From a virus: a stretch of DNA of 41,682 bases. Of the stretch, positions 1 through 7,198 are shown one piece after another (the first letter of the stretch is position 1; the number at the start of each line of letters is the position of its first letter). The stretch covers positions 1 through 41,682 of IMG/VR virus record IMGVR_UViG_3300045738_000609; one strand, written 5' to 3'. Both the position numbers and the translations under genes were made by a program. Below the pieces are notes generated by a model. It ran no database searches and was not told the origin of the DNA. It was given only the letters and a program-made list of their open reading frames with translations.

Positions 1-181
1 CGCGCGAGGCCAACTCGGCCCAGCCCAGGCGCGCGCGGAGATCAGACGCGAGGCCAGCTCAGCTCGCCCGTGCGCGGTTAGAGCAGGCCAGCCACCGCTT
101 CGGTGACGATCCGGTGATTCGTGGCTGCTACCGCGCAGGCGTGACGCGCCCGGGTCCCGCGCGGTGGGGGGGGGTGGGCCG

Positions 182-226
182 AAAAAAAGGGATCCCATCG
201 CATTGGGGCCCCGTATTAGGGACCCC
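182..226 (-). terminator. candidate rho-independent terminator for the left minus-strand genes
   Basis: On the minus strand an 8-bp stem (226-219 with 212-205, one G-U pair, 6-nt loop) is followed after about 16 nt by seven U (plus-strand A run 182-188). The spacer holds a GGGATCCC palindrome directly next to the U run. It lies downstream of the minus-strand gene ending at 365. The gap between main stem and U run is longer than usual, so termination efficiency is uncertain. Confidence 0.45.
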
Positions 227-326
227 TCTCCACACACATGCTCGTTTTATCTCAGTTTTTTTGATTAAAGAGTGGAAGGCCCCGGGTCTCCACAGGGGTG
301 GGGGTGACCTGGGACCTTCCTATGTA

Positions 327-358
327 GCAGCCCCCTGGAGGCGTATTGCCGGGGCTGC
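327..358 (-). terminator. hairpin just after the last left-end minus gene
   Basis: A perfect 8-bp inverted repeat, GCAGCCCC and GGGGCTGC, with a 16-nt loop lies 7 nt past the stop codon of the minus-strand gene ending at 365. There is no U tract, so it may be an RNA 3' stabiliser or part of a composite terminator with the 182-226 structure. Confidence 0.35.
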
Positions 359-364
359 GTCTGT

Positions 365-535
365 TCAGAGATTTTTGGAGAGGCGTCGATTTTGTGCGAT
401 GTGATTGATCCCGTTGAGTACGCGCTGGATTTTTCGGTTTCCCGAGGAGTTTGGTGTGTATGGAGCGACGCAGGCGAAGCCTCCGATCACGCTCAGTGCG
501 GTCATTACCAGCTCGACGATCTGTAGGAAATTCAT
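365..535 (-). CDS. small membrane protein, possible holin
   Basis: The 56-residue product has one N-terminal hydrophobic segment (about residues 3-28, ending VAPYTPN) followed by a basic, Arg/Lys/Asn-rich tail. That layout resembles small phage membrane proteins found near lysis genes. The ATG at 535 was chosen over an upstream in-frame start because a GGGGGG purine run lies 5-8 nt before it. It shares strand and neighbourhood with the endolysin (1252-1650), so a holin or pinholin role is reasonable, but that is inferred from topology and position only. Confidence 0.6.
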   Translation of the reverse strand: MNFLQIVELVMTALSVIGGFACVAPYTPNSSGNRKIQRVLNGINHIAQNRRLSKNL

Positions 536-601
536 TTTCCCCCCCTGTTCGATTGGAAGCACCCGAATCCATGTCTTGGAAAGAGCACCGGGCGCGCGAG
601 A

Positions 602-630
602 GCGTTATTTGAGTTTTCAAATCTTGTCAA
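602..630 (-). promoter_or_regulatory. possible promoter for the 365-535 gene
   Basis: On the minus strand a perfect TTGACA (plus 625-630) lies about 70-90 nt upstream of the small membrane protein start, in an AT-rich stretch. The -10 is weak (ATAACG at 16-nt spacing). A further inverted repeat, AATCGT and ACGATT at 678-698, lies upstream. Confidence 0.3.
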
Positions 631-712
631 GTGTGGTGAGGAACCCTTCGGGAATCCTTGAGACTAATAACACACCTAATCGTGTGGTAATTACGATTTG
701 TCCCTCGAGACC

Positions 713-985
713 CTACACTTTAGGGTTGTTACCCGCGGGCGATCGGACTGGGACCCATTTTGCGGATTTATCGCGTCCTGCGGCGGTGTTTTTGTTGGCA
801 AAGTGGCCTCCTTTCCGTTTTTCGAAGTATTTGAGGCTGCAGGCCGCACGAAGGCGCTCTTTTGAGGCCTCCTCGCCGGCCTTGATTTCGTCAGGCGTCA
901 TATTTTTGACTTTATTGATCAGCGCGCGTGAGATTCCGTTCAACGTCTTGCCCCGTACGTCCGGTTGGGTGCCGGCGTCGAGCAT
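713..985 (-). CDS. small basic protein of unknown function
   Basis: About 90 residues if started at the ATG at 985. It is rich in Lys/Arg and Ala, with a central helix-like stretch (NKVKNMTPDEIKAGEEASKE) and a basic C-terminus. It overlaps the end of the upstream gene by about 46 nt in another frame. No clear ribosome binding site precedes 985, so the true start could be downstream. The family was not recognised; expression may be coupled to the upstream CxxC protein. Confidence 0.5.
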   Translation of the reverse strand: MLDAGTQPDVRGKTLNGISRALINKVKNMTPDEIKAGEEASKERLRAACSLKYFEKRKGGHFANKNTAAGRDKSAKWVPVRSPAGNNPKV

Positions 986-1146
986 GTTCTGCACAGGTCC
1001 AGGTCCGCTCCGGTGGTTTGGCTTCCACGTGTCCAGCCTTCGGCTTTGGCTGCGCGTCGTATTGGCTCGGCGGTGCACAGGAAGAGGCTGTTGTCATACT
1101 GTAAAGTACAGTTGTCACACGCGATGGTCTTGTACGTCGAGATCAT
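940..1146 (-). CDS. small CxxC (zinc-ribbon-like) protein
   Basis: The 68-residue product has CDNC near residues 10-13 and CRTC near 52-55, with an additional Cys between, a pattern typical of small phage zinc ribbons. A GAGGAGG box precedes the start; ATG 1146 (10-nt spacing) is preferred, with TTG 1152 as an alternative. The last dozen residues overlap the next gene in another frame. Metal binding is inferred from the paired cysteines; the role is unknown. Confidence 0.55.
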   Translation of the reverse strand: MISTYKTIACDNCTLQYDNSLFLCTAEPIRRAAKAEGWTRGSQTTGADLDLCRTCSTPAPNRTYGARR

Positions 1147-1251
1147 ACCCAATGAGCCTCCTCGGCCTCATGTGGTAAGTTAGCCGACGTGCGCTTGCAC
1201 GGCGCCATCGAGCTGGTCGGAGGTTTTGGGTCACCTCCTCCTCCGGCCAGT

Positions 1252-1650
1252 TCACCTGTGCAGTTCGTAGTGCGCGAGATCCATGAACGTCTGGTCGTTG
1301 AGATCCATGTCTCCGTCCCAATCGCCGCCCCACCAGATCTCGGTGCCCATGTTGTTTGCGACGCCCCGTACGATCCCGGCGAAGTGGTAGAAGCGTTTCG
1401 TGTCGGCCCAGTCGATCGGGTACGGCGCGACATCGACACCCAAGCTCGGCATCTGGTTGTGGTACGAGTTCGGCCACTTCACCTCGGACAACTTGGTTCT
1501 GAAGGCTTCGTCTTGGGCCTCCTGGCCGCGGTGCCCGATCAGGATCGTGCAGTCGCAGACGTTGGCGACCGATTTGAACAGGTATTGCAGATCCTCGTGA
1601 CACGACTCGAGGTTCTCTAGCGACCTTTGACTAAACGGAAACTGTGGCAT
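1252..1650 (-). CDS. endolysin, M15-family (VanY/L-alanyl-D-glutamate) peptidase
   Basis: A 132-residue zinc peptidase expected to cleave peptidoglycan stem peptides at lysis. The M15 signature is visible: GHRGQEAQDEAF (39-50), SYHNQMPSLGVD supplying His64 and Asp73, and DLAHYEL supplying His127. The length equals a bare catalytic domain with no cell-wall-binding domain or signal peptide, so it needs a holin. ATG 1650 is chosen because GGGAGG lies 8-10 nt upstream; an earlier in-frame ATG lacks such a site. It is divergent from the packaging operon and far from the holin-like and lipoprotein genes near 25 kb. Confidence 0.88.
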   Translation of the reverse strand: MPQFPFSQRSLENLESCHEDLQYLFKSVANVCDCTILIGHRGQEAQDEAFRTKLSEVKWPNSYHNQMPSLGVDVAPYPIDWADTKRFYHFAGIVRGVANNMGTEIWWGGDWDGDMDLNDQTFMDLAHYELHR

Positions 1651-1688
1651 GTATGGGCCCTCCCTTGCTCGCTTTATACCATTCAACC

Positions 1689-1703
1689 CGTGGAATATCC
1701 ACG
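1689..1703. promoter_or_regulatory. palindrome in the divergent endolysin/packaging intergenic region
   Basis: A 15-nt inverted repeat, CGTGGA-ATA-TCCACG, lies between the divergent starts at 1650 and 1726. On the minus strand a TATAAA box (about plus 1673-1678) lies downstream of it, so the palindrome falls near the -35 position of a possible endolysin promoter. It could be an operator for one of the phage HTH proteins; nothing shows which. Confidence 0.35.
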
Positions 1704-1725
1704 AGAACTTGCGGTCTAGCTGCCT

Positions 1726-2136
1726 ATGGCTAGGTTTCTCGTCATGGCGCGAGCAGGCACTGGACCGTGGGATCGCAGGAACAAGACGACCGCCATGTTC
1801 TTGGATGGCGAGATCGCCGACTTGAAGATCATCGCGGCGGCCTGGGAGGTAGAGGTTCCCCAGGTGATCTGGGCCGTGATGGCCACCTGGCTCTCCGATC
1901 GCCGCGGTCGCGACATTATGAAGCTGCCCTACCGGCTGAGGGCGAAGAGAATCCTACGCAAGGCCCGAGGGAGGAAGAAGGACATTGAAGACCAACGCAA
2001 AGCGGATTCGTCTCTCGCTGAACCGGACGAAGGCCCAGGCGGCGACCTACGCCGGACTCTCTATGGACACGATTGGGAAAATCGAGAAGGGGGAGGCAAA
2101 CGTGCAGGTGAAGTCGATCCTGAACCTGGCGTTTAG
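1726..2136 (+). CDS. unknown basic protein, first gene of the packaging operon
   Basis: Up to 136 residues. The convincing part is residues 1-90: a helical segment (DLKIIAAAWEVEVPQVIWAVMATWLSDR) followed by a Lys/Arg-rich stretch, suggesting a small nucleic-acid-binding protein. The C-terminal third overlaps the next gene by 152 nt in a different frame and looks like read-through of that gene's sequence. ATG 1744 is an alternative start; neither has a strong ribosome binding site. Family not recognised. Confidence 0.5.
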   Translation: MARFLVMARAGTGPWDRRNKTTAMFLDGEIADLKIIAAAWEVEVPQVIWAVMATWLSDRRGRDIMKLPYRLRAKRILRKARGRKKDIEDQRKADSSLAEPDEGPGGDLRRTLYGHDWENREGGGKRAGEVDPEPGV

Positions 2137-2275
2137 TTACTCTGTTTCGGCCACCGAGCTCCTGCCGGGCCTCGCGGTCTCGCCAGGGAGGGAGATGCGA
2201 TTTGACCACGAGATCGAAGAACGACAGCGACGGCGCACTCGCAACGCTGCCAAAGCCGCTTCCGCTCGCCAGTAG
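1985..2275 (+). CDS. XRE-family helix-turn-helix protein
   Basis: The 96-residue product contains an XRE/Cro-like HTH: RTKAQAATYAGLSMDTIGKI (about 14-33), then EKGEANVQVKSILNLAFSYSV, the usual fourth and fifth helices. It begins with TTG, preceded by AAGGA at 5-nt spacing. The last 74 nt overlap the next gene in another frame. Its place just before the terminases suggests a regulator of late or packaging genes, possibly acting at palindromes such as 1689-1703; this is inference. Confidence 0.7.
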   Translation: MKTNAKRIRLSLNRTKAQAATYAGLSMDTIGKIEKGEANVQVKSILNLAFSYSVSATELLPGLAVSPGREMRFDHEIEERQRRRTRNAAKAASARQ

Positions 2276-2705
2276 CGCGGATGTCAGCGATGAACTTTAC
2301 GAAGAGCAGCTCAGGGAGCATGCGCAGCAATTCATGCCCTCGGCCATCGAGAGACTGACCGAACTGGCCACCGACGCGCCGGCCGCGGTCCAGCGGGGTG
2401 CGCTCAACGACATCATCGCCTATGGGCGCCGCGTGCCGAAGCTCGAGTTGACGACACCGCTCGCGGGTGATCGCGCCATCACAATCAACATCATGAACTT
2501 CAAGGAGTCCGATTACGGCAAGGCCGTCGAGGCCGGCGAGATCAGCACCGCGGTCATCGCCATGGCGCCATCGGCAGACGACGAGGACACCGCCGAGGCC
2601 CACAAGGCGCAGAGGCTCCTCGTGGACGACGCAGAGCCGGTCGCAGAGCCGGAAGATGAGCCCGCGGACCCGTTACTCGTGAGGATCAAGAAGTTTGGAG
2701 CTTAA
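2202..2705 (+). CDS. putative terminase small subunit
   Basis: A 167-residue acidic, helical protein directly preceding and overlapping the large terminase by 11 nt. Residues 30-90 are helical (LREHAQQFMPSAIERLTELA, then AAVQRGALNDIIAYG), resembling the repeated-helix DNA-binding part of many small terminases. The C-terminal third is Glu/Asp/Ala/Pro-rich, which fits a flexible tail contacting the large subunit. The TTG start has GGGAGG about 10 nt upstream. The assignment rests mainly on position; no family signature was recognised with certainty. Confidence 0.55.
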   Translation: MTTRSKNDSDGALATLPKPLPLASSADVSDELYEEQLREHAQQFMPSAIERLTELATDAPAAVQRGALNDIIAYGRRVPKLELTTPLAGDRAITINIMNFKESDYGKAVEAGEISTAVIAMAPSADDEDTAEAHKAQRLLVDDAEPVAEPEDEPADPLLVRIKKFGA

Positions 2706-4092
2706 TCTCCCCTACAACTACCAGCCGCGCTGGTACCAGCTCCCGAGCTGGAACGCGCTCATCAACACCGGCACGCCCGAAGGCGACCCGAAAACCGACG
2801 TCCGGCGCATGTTCGAACTGGTGCACCGACGCGGTGGCAAGGATCTTGAGTTCTTCAACGTCATGCAGTGCAAACTCGCTCAGCGGGTCGGCACCTACAT
2901 CCACGTGTTCCCAACCCTTAAGGAAGGAAGGCGGGTCATCTGGAATGGGATCACGAAGGACGGCCGGAGGTTCCTCGACTACATCCCCGACCAGACCGAG
3001 TACGCCAGGACCAAAGCGAAGAACCTGTGGGTCACCAAGAAGCGCGATGACGACATGTTCATCGAGTACCAAAACGGCTCAATCTACCAAGTTCTGGGTG
3101 CTGATGACCCTGATTCAATCCGTGGAATGGGACCAATTGGGGTAATCCTTAGCGAGTACGCGTTCTTCAAGGGTCCCCAGGTATGGGACATTATCCGCCC
3201 GATGCTCGCCGAGAACGGCGGATGGATTGTGTTCGTTACGACTCCAGACGGTAGAAATCACGCCTACGCGCTGCACCAGAACTACAAGCGGCTCGTGCGC
3301 CAGGGCAAGAAGCAGTACTTCGAAGAGACCCTGCCGGCATCCCACACCAAGGCCGTGCCCGAGTTCATGATCGAAGAGGACCGCGAGAGCGGCATGAGCG
3401 AGGAGAAGATTCGCTCCGAGTACGAGGTCGACTACGACGCCGCGGTCGAAGGCAGCTTCTACGGCATGTACATGGACAGCGCGCACAAGCAGGGCCGGAT
3501 CACCGACGTCCCCTGGCAGCCGAATCTCCCGGTTGACACCTTCTGGGACATCGGGGTCGACGATCCCACCGCAATCTGGTTCACGCAGAAGGTCGGCAAC
3601 CGCCTGAACGTGATCGACTTCGAATGGCGCACAGGCGAGGGGATCCACGAGATCTCGAAGATGGTCCTCAACGAGAAGCCCTACACGTACCGGCGCCACT
3701 TCGGCCCCCACGATCTCAAGCAGCGCGCATGGTCTGCGGCCGGCGCCGCGAGGAGGACAGAAACCGCCCGATCACTCGGGATCAACTTCTCCCTGGTCGA
3801 CAAGGACGCGATCGAGGACGGGATCACCGCAGTACGAGCTCTCTTTCCGAGCCTCTGGTTCGACGAGGTCAAGTGTGAGCTGGGCCTGGCGGGCCTCGGC
3901 CAGTACCGGAAGACCAGGATCGAAGGTCTCGTGGGCCCAAACAACGAGAACCTGTATTCGAACGTCCCGGTCAAAAACTGGGCCACCCATCCCGCGGATG
4001 CACTCCGCACCGGGGCCATGGGCTTGGTGGGGTTCCGCTACGACAGTGACGACCTTCCCGAGTCTCTCGCACCGAAAATCGCGATGGTCTAG
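2695..4092 (+). CDS. terL: terminase large subunit (packaging ATPase/nuclease)
   Basis: A 465-residue motor that pumps DNA into the prohead and cuts it. ATPase: adenine-binding region PRWYQ (11-15), a variant Walker A HRRGGKD (44-50), a Walker B-like GVILSEY (149-155) and coupling motif VTTPDG (181-186). Nuclease (RNase H fold): WDIGVDDPTA (284-293) supplies acidic residues and HPADALRTG (432-440) the C-terminal Asp. The start is TTG at 2695, overlapping the small-subunit stop. The usual Lys-Thr/Ser of Walker A is Lys-Asp here, seen in some podoviral terminases. Identification is strong. Confidence 0.92.
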   Translation: MELNLPYNYQPRWYQLPSWNALINTGTPEGDPKTDVRRMFELVHRRGGKDLEFFNVMQCKLAQRVGTYIHVFPTLKEGRRVIWNGITKDGRRFLDYIPDQTEYARTKAKNLWVTKKRDDDMFIEYQNGSIYQVLGADDPDSIRGMGPIGVILSEYAFFKGPQVWDIIRPMLAENGGWIVFVTTPDGRNHAYALHQNYKRLVRQGKKQYFEETLPASHTKAVPEFMIEEDRESGMSEEKIRSEYEVDYDAAVEGSFYGMYMDSAHKQGRITDVPWQPNLPVDTFWDIGVDDPTAIWFTQKVGNRLNVIDFEWRTGEGIHEISKMVLNEKPYTYRRHFGPHDLKQRAWSAAGAARRTETARSLGINFSLVDKDAIEDGITAVRALFPSLWFDEVKCELGLAGLGQYRKTRIEGLVGPNNENLYSNVPVKNWATHPADALRTGAMGLVGFRYDSDDLPESLAPKIAMV

Positions 4093-4097
4093 CCAAA

Positions 4098-4499
4098 GTG
4101 CCCAACTTCCTCCATGATATGTCGCAGTTGCAGAAGGAGGTGGCCGACCTCCGGGAGCAACTCGAGACAGAGCGCAAGGAGCGGAAGCACCAGTTCTGGC
4201 AAGTGGTGTGGAAACTTCGACGGTACCGCGCGGCGATCATCCGTCTGGAACAAGGCGTCAGCGGTGAGCGCTGGCATGTCGGCCGGGAATACACAAGGGG
4301 GACGCGACTACTGCTGCCGGGTAAACCGAAACTCCTCGTAGAGCGCCTCGCGATGACGAGGCCCAGCGGGAAGCAACCGGAATCCCCCTCCGCAGTACGC
4401 GACCTCCTCAGAGACGAGGATATTTGCCGTGGCGTTCGGAATGGAATACCAGCAAGCGTCGGACCCGATGCTCCAGCAGATCCTGCTTGCCCAGAATGA
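4098..4499 (+). CDS. unknown coiled-coil protein between terminase and portal
   Basis: Up to 133 residues from GTG 4098, or about 127 from an ATG near 4116. The N-terminal 55 residues form a charged heptad-like helix (SQLQKEVADLREQLETERKE); the rest is Arg/Pro-rich. The final 71 nt overlap the portal gene in another frame. No good ribosome binding site is seen, so the start is uncertain. Function not recognised; position suggests a packaging or portal-associated accessory. Confidence 0.5.
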   Translation: MPNFLHDMSQLQKEVADLREQLETERKERKHQFWQVVWKLRRYRAAIIRLEQGVSGERWHVGREYTRGTRLLLPGKPKLLVERLAMTRPSGKQPESPSAVRDLLRDEDICRGVRNGIPASVGPDAPADPACPE

Positions 4500-6579
4500 A
4501 GGGCAGCAAGCCTCACCAGCGCAGACGACCGGCGGCATTCGACCGCTCACCCAAGACGAAATCAAAGAGGCCGTTCAGTCGGAGATCAACGACGCGCTAG
4601 GCGCGTACGGCTCGGTCATCCACGAACAGCGTCGCACCAACCTGCGCCGCTACTACGGCAAGCCACTCGGCAACGAAGTCGAGGGTCAGTCCCAGGCGCA
4701 GATGTCCACGGTCGCAGATGCGGTCGAGTGGATGATGCCGTCGCTTATGAAGTCGACCTTTGGTTCCACGCGGAACATCTGGGACTTCCAGCCCACCCGG
4801 CCCGGCGAAGAGCAGATGGCTGCCCAGGCCAGCGATGTCGTGAACCATATCTTCCGCAACGAGTGTGGCGGCTTCGAAAAAGTCTACGACATGTTCAAGA
4901 CCGCGCTGCTGGAGAAGCGCGGCTACCTCGCGGTCTTCTACGAAGAGGTCTTCGAACCGACGCGCGAGACGTACCGCGGTGTCAGCGAGCAGGCGCTCGG
5001 CATGCTGGGCCAGGACCCTAACGCTGAGATGGTGGAGTTCGGGCCGCACGAAGGAGAGGCTGCGGTCGACCCCATGACAGGCCAGCCCGTCGAGACCTTC
5101 GATGTCACCGTCCGGCGCACGAAGAAGCGCGGGCGCATCGTGATCGATTCCATCGCACCGGAGAACATGCTCCTGGCGCGGCGCGAGACCACACTCGACG
5201 ACAACACCCAGTTCTCCGGCTACCGCAAGCGGATGACGGTGGGCGAACTGATCTCTCTCGGGTACGACCCGGATGTCGTCTCAACGCTCCCGTCCGGCAA
5301 CAGCCGCGCCGAGTTTTCTCAGGGACGCATGGAGCGGCTGCACGACGAGAACTCCTTCCCGACTGATCTCACCAACCGCTCCGATGGCGCGTCTCGCGAG
5401 CTGTGGGTGAACTTCATCTGGATCCGGCTCGACGAGGACGGCGACGGTTTTGCCGAACTGCGCAACATCGTGTGCGTGGGCGACGCCGGCACCACAATCC
5501 TCGACGATCGCGAGGTTGCCCGCATCCCGTTCGTGAGCGTCTGCCCGATCCCGATGCCGCACAAGTACCAGGGCCAGTGCCCGGCGGACTCAGCAGCCGA
5601 CATCCAGGTAATCGAATCCACCGTGCTCCGGCAGATCCTCGACAACATGTACCGGATCAATAACGGCCGATTCACTGCGGTTGAAGGCCAGGTCAACATG
5701 AAGGATCTGGTAGAGAACAAGCCCGGCGGGATTGTGCGCATCTCGCAGCCGGGTGCCGTAGATGCCCTGCAGACCCCTGCGCTGCCCAATTCGAGTTTCG
5801 AGATGCTGAACTTCATGCAGTCCGTGGGCGAGAAGCGCATCGGTGTGAGTTCCTGGCAGCAGGGACCCGATGCGGCAGACATGAAGTACCAGACCTCGGG
5901 TGCCGTGAGCAACGTGCAGACCGCCTCCGAGGGCCGCATCAGCCTGATCAACCAGATTTTTGCAATGACCGGGGTCAAGGCGCTCGGCATCAAGATCTAC
6001 CAGCTCATCGTCGAAAACGCGATGGCGCCTTTCCTGTACCGACTGCACGGGACCTGGGCGCAGGCGGACCCGCGAAGCTGGAACCGGAACATGGACTGCA
6101 CAGTCGAGGCCGGCATGGGCGTTGGCGACATGGAACAGCGCATGCAGAAGCTCTCGATGGTGCAGGCGATGCAGAGCGAGATGCTCAAGAACGGACTCCG
6201 CAGCGCGGTCACTCCGCGAAACATCTACAACGTGGCGAAGGAGATGGTCAAAGTGTCAGGTGTCGGTCTCGAGGGGTACTTCTTCACGGACCCGGGCGAT
6301 CAGCCATGGCCCGAGCCGCAGCCGGACTTTGTAGAACAGGTCAAGTTCAAGGAGAGCGATCGCCGGGCACTTGAGGATAAAAACGTGGACAACCAGGCAA
6401 CGCTTGCCCTGGCGGTTCAGGCCTCCAGCCAGCAGGACATGGCGCGCTACCGCTACGCGGAACTGGACACGAAGGAACGGATCGAAGCGGCGCGCATCGT
6501 CAGCCAGAGGGAAGTTGTGGAGATGCAGATGCGGGCCCAGATCGAGTCCGCGATGGTGAGCCGAAACCAAACCGCGTAG
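4429..6579 (+). CDS. portal protein
   Basis: A 716-residue protein of podovirus portal size. It forms the dodecameric ring at the capsid vertex that docks the terminase and later the tail. Features: an early helix with RRTNLRRYYGK (66-76), VEWMMPSLMKSTFGSTRNIWDFQP typical of podoviral portals, the central YQGQCPADSAADIQVIESTV motif before the long pore helix, and a Gln/Glu-rich C-terminal helix like a barrel (from about 620). GTG 4429 follows a GAGG box; ATG 4441 is an alternative. Placement after TerL and before scaffold supports the call. Confidence 0.9.
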   Translation: MAFGMEYQQASDPMLQQILLAQNEGQQASPAQTTGGIRPLTQDEIKEAVQSEINDALGAYGSVIHEQRRTNLRRYYGKPLGNEVEGQSQAQMSTVADAVEWMMPSLMKSTFGSTRNIWDFQPTRPGEEQMAAQASDVVNHIFRNECGGFEKVYDMFKTALLEKRGYLAVFYEEVFEPTRETYRGVSEQALGMLGQDPNAEMVEFGPHEGEAAVDPMTGQPVETFDVTVRRTKKRGRIVIDSIAPENMLLARRETTLDDNTQFSGYRKRMTVGELISLGYDPDVVSTLPSGNSRAEFSQGRMERLHDENSFPTDLTNRSDGASRELWVNFIWIRLDEDGDGFAELRNIVCVGDAGTTILDDREVARIPFVSVCPIPMPHKYQGQCPADSAADIQVIESTVLRQILDNMYRINNGRFTAVEGQVNMKDLVENKPGGIVRISQPGAVDALQTPALPNSSFEMLNFMQSVGEKRIGVSSWQQGPDAADMKYQTSGAVSNVQTASEGRISLINQIFAMTGVKALGIKIYQLIVENAMAPFLYRLHGTWAQADPRSWNRNMDCTVEAGMGVGDMEQRMQKLSMVQAMQSEMLKNGLRSAVTPRNIYNVAKEMVKVSGVGLEGYFFTDPGDQPWPEPQPDFVEQVKFKESDRRALEDKNVDNQATLALAVQASSQQDMARYRYAELDTKERIEAARIVSQREVVEMQMRAQIESAMVSRNQTA

Positions 6580-6590
6580 GAGAGAAGCGG

Positions 6591-6629
6591 ATGGCGGCGG
6601 GAAAGACCAAGGCCCGAAGCAAGAAGTAA
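6591..6629 (+). CDS. 12-residue basic micro-ORF
   Basis: The sequence encodes MAAGKTKARSKK, starting 11 nt after the portal stop and preceded by a good AGGAGAGAAGCGG ribosome binding site. It could be a genuine tiny basic peptide or a relic/leader sustaining ribosomes toward the next gene at 6663. No family can be assigned to so short a product. Confidence 0.35.
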   Translation: MAAGKTKARSKK

Positions 6630-6662
6630 ACCGATCGCCAGCCGGCGGCACAGGAGATAGAC

Positions 6663-6917
6663 ATGTCCGACAAGGTCCGATGGAACTACAAGAAGAAGAT
6701 CACCGCCCAGGGAGTGATGGACTGCTTCGAAGCGGCACCGAATCCCCAGATGTTCCAGTTTCGGATGGTCCGGTGGGCGCAGGAGCAGGGTGCCAAGGAG
6801 GCTTCACAGGTCGGCCAGGAAGAGGCCGATGAGGTGCGCAAGGACGAGGTGGCCGCGCGCGACAAGAAGGATACCGCGCGCAAGGCAGCCAAACAGCCCG
6901 ACCAGCCCGCCACATGA
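6663..6917 (+). CDS. small unknown virion-cluster protein
   Basis: An 84-residue hydrophilic protein. The N-terminal half (VRWNYKKKITAQGVMDCFE) may fold; the C-terminal half is Lys/Glu/Ala-rich, probably helical and charged. The start ATG has AGGAGA 6 nt upstream, and the stop overlaps the next start by 4 nt (ATGA). Not recognised; position between portal and scaffold suggests a small assembly factor. Confidence 0.65.
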   Translation: MSDKVRWNYKKKITAQGVMDCFEAAPNPQMFQFRMVRWAQEQGAKEASQVGQEEADEVRKDEVAARDKKDTARKAAKQPDQPAT

Positions 6918-7195
6918 GTGAGCGACAGGACCGGGACAACCGGATCCATGCAGGCAATCAGGCGCAGACGTTTCTGCAGAATCCTCAATACACAAAGGCA
7001 CTTGAGGAGTTGTACGACGACATCTACACCGCATGGGTTCGGTCGAATCCCGGGGACGTCGATCTCCGCGAGCAACTGTGGGCAAAGCAACATGCCCTAG
7101 ATGATTTACAAAAGCGCTTGCGAAATCCGATCGATGAGGGAACAATTGCCGCCGAAGAGAAGAAGCGCGACATTTTTCAGCGCAATTTGGAGTAG
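6914..7195 (+). CDS. small conserved-type phage protein before the scaffold
   Basis: A 93-residue helical protein of a kind often seen between portal and scaffold/capsid genes of phages: a DDIYTAWVRSNPGDVDLREQ core followed by LWAKQHALDDLQKRL. From memory these are usually annotated only as hypothetical. It is translationally coupled to the upstream gene (ATGA) and ends 3 nt before the scaffold start. No catalytic motif is seen. Confidence 0.7.
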   Translation: MSERQDRDNRIHAGNQAQTFLQNPQYTKALEELYDDIYTAWVRSNPGDVDLREQLWAKQHALDDLQKRLRNPIDEGTIAAEEKKRDIFQRNLE

Positions 7196-7198
7196 TTG

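Larger units (their letters stand above)
1..364. other. left-end region without a supported gene
   Basis: No convincing gene is seen here; the only open frames lack a ribosome binding site and have unconvincing composition. The first 100 bases are very GC-rich and contain a diverged short repeat (GCGAGGCC followed by AACTC or AGCTC, near 4 and 50). It resembles the GCGAGGCCGAACT block of the leader cassettes near 40.1 and 40.4 kb. Bases 180-300 are AT-richer and hold the terminator-like structures listed separately. If the molecule is circular or permuted, this would be the upstream side of the right arm. Confidence 0.5.

Noticed and set aside
940-1078. Frameshifted single gene joining the CxxC protein and the downstream basic protein
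   Set aside because: Both halves have plausible ends and no slippery sequence is evident; kept as two overlapping genes with the start of the second uncertain.
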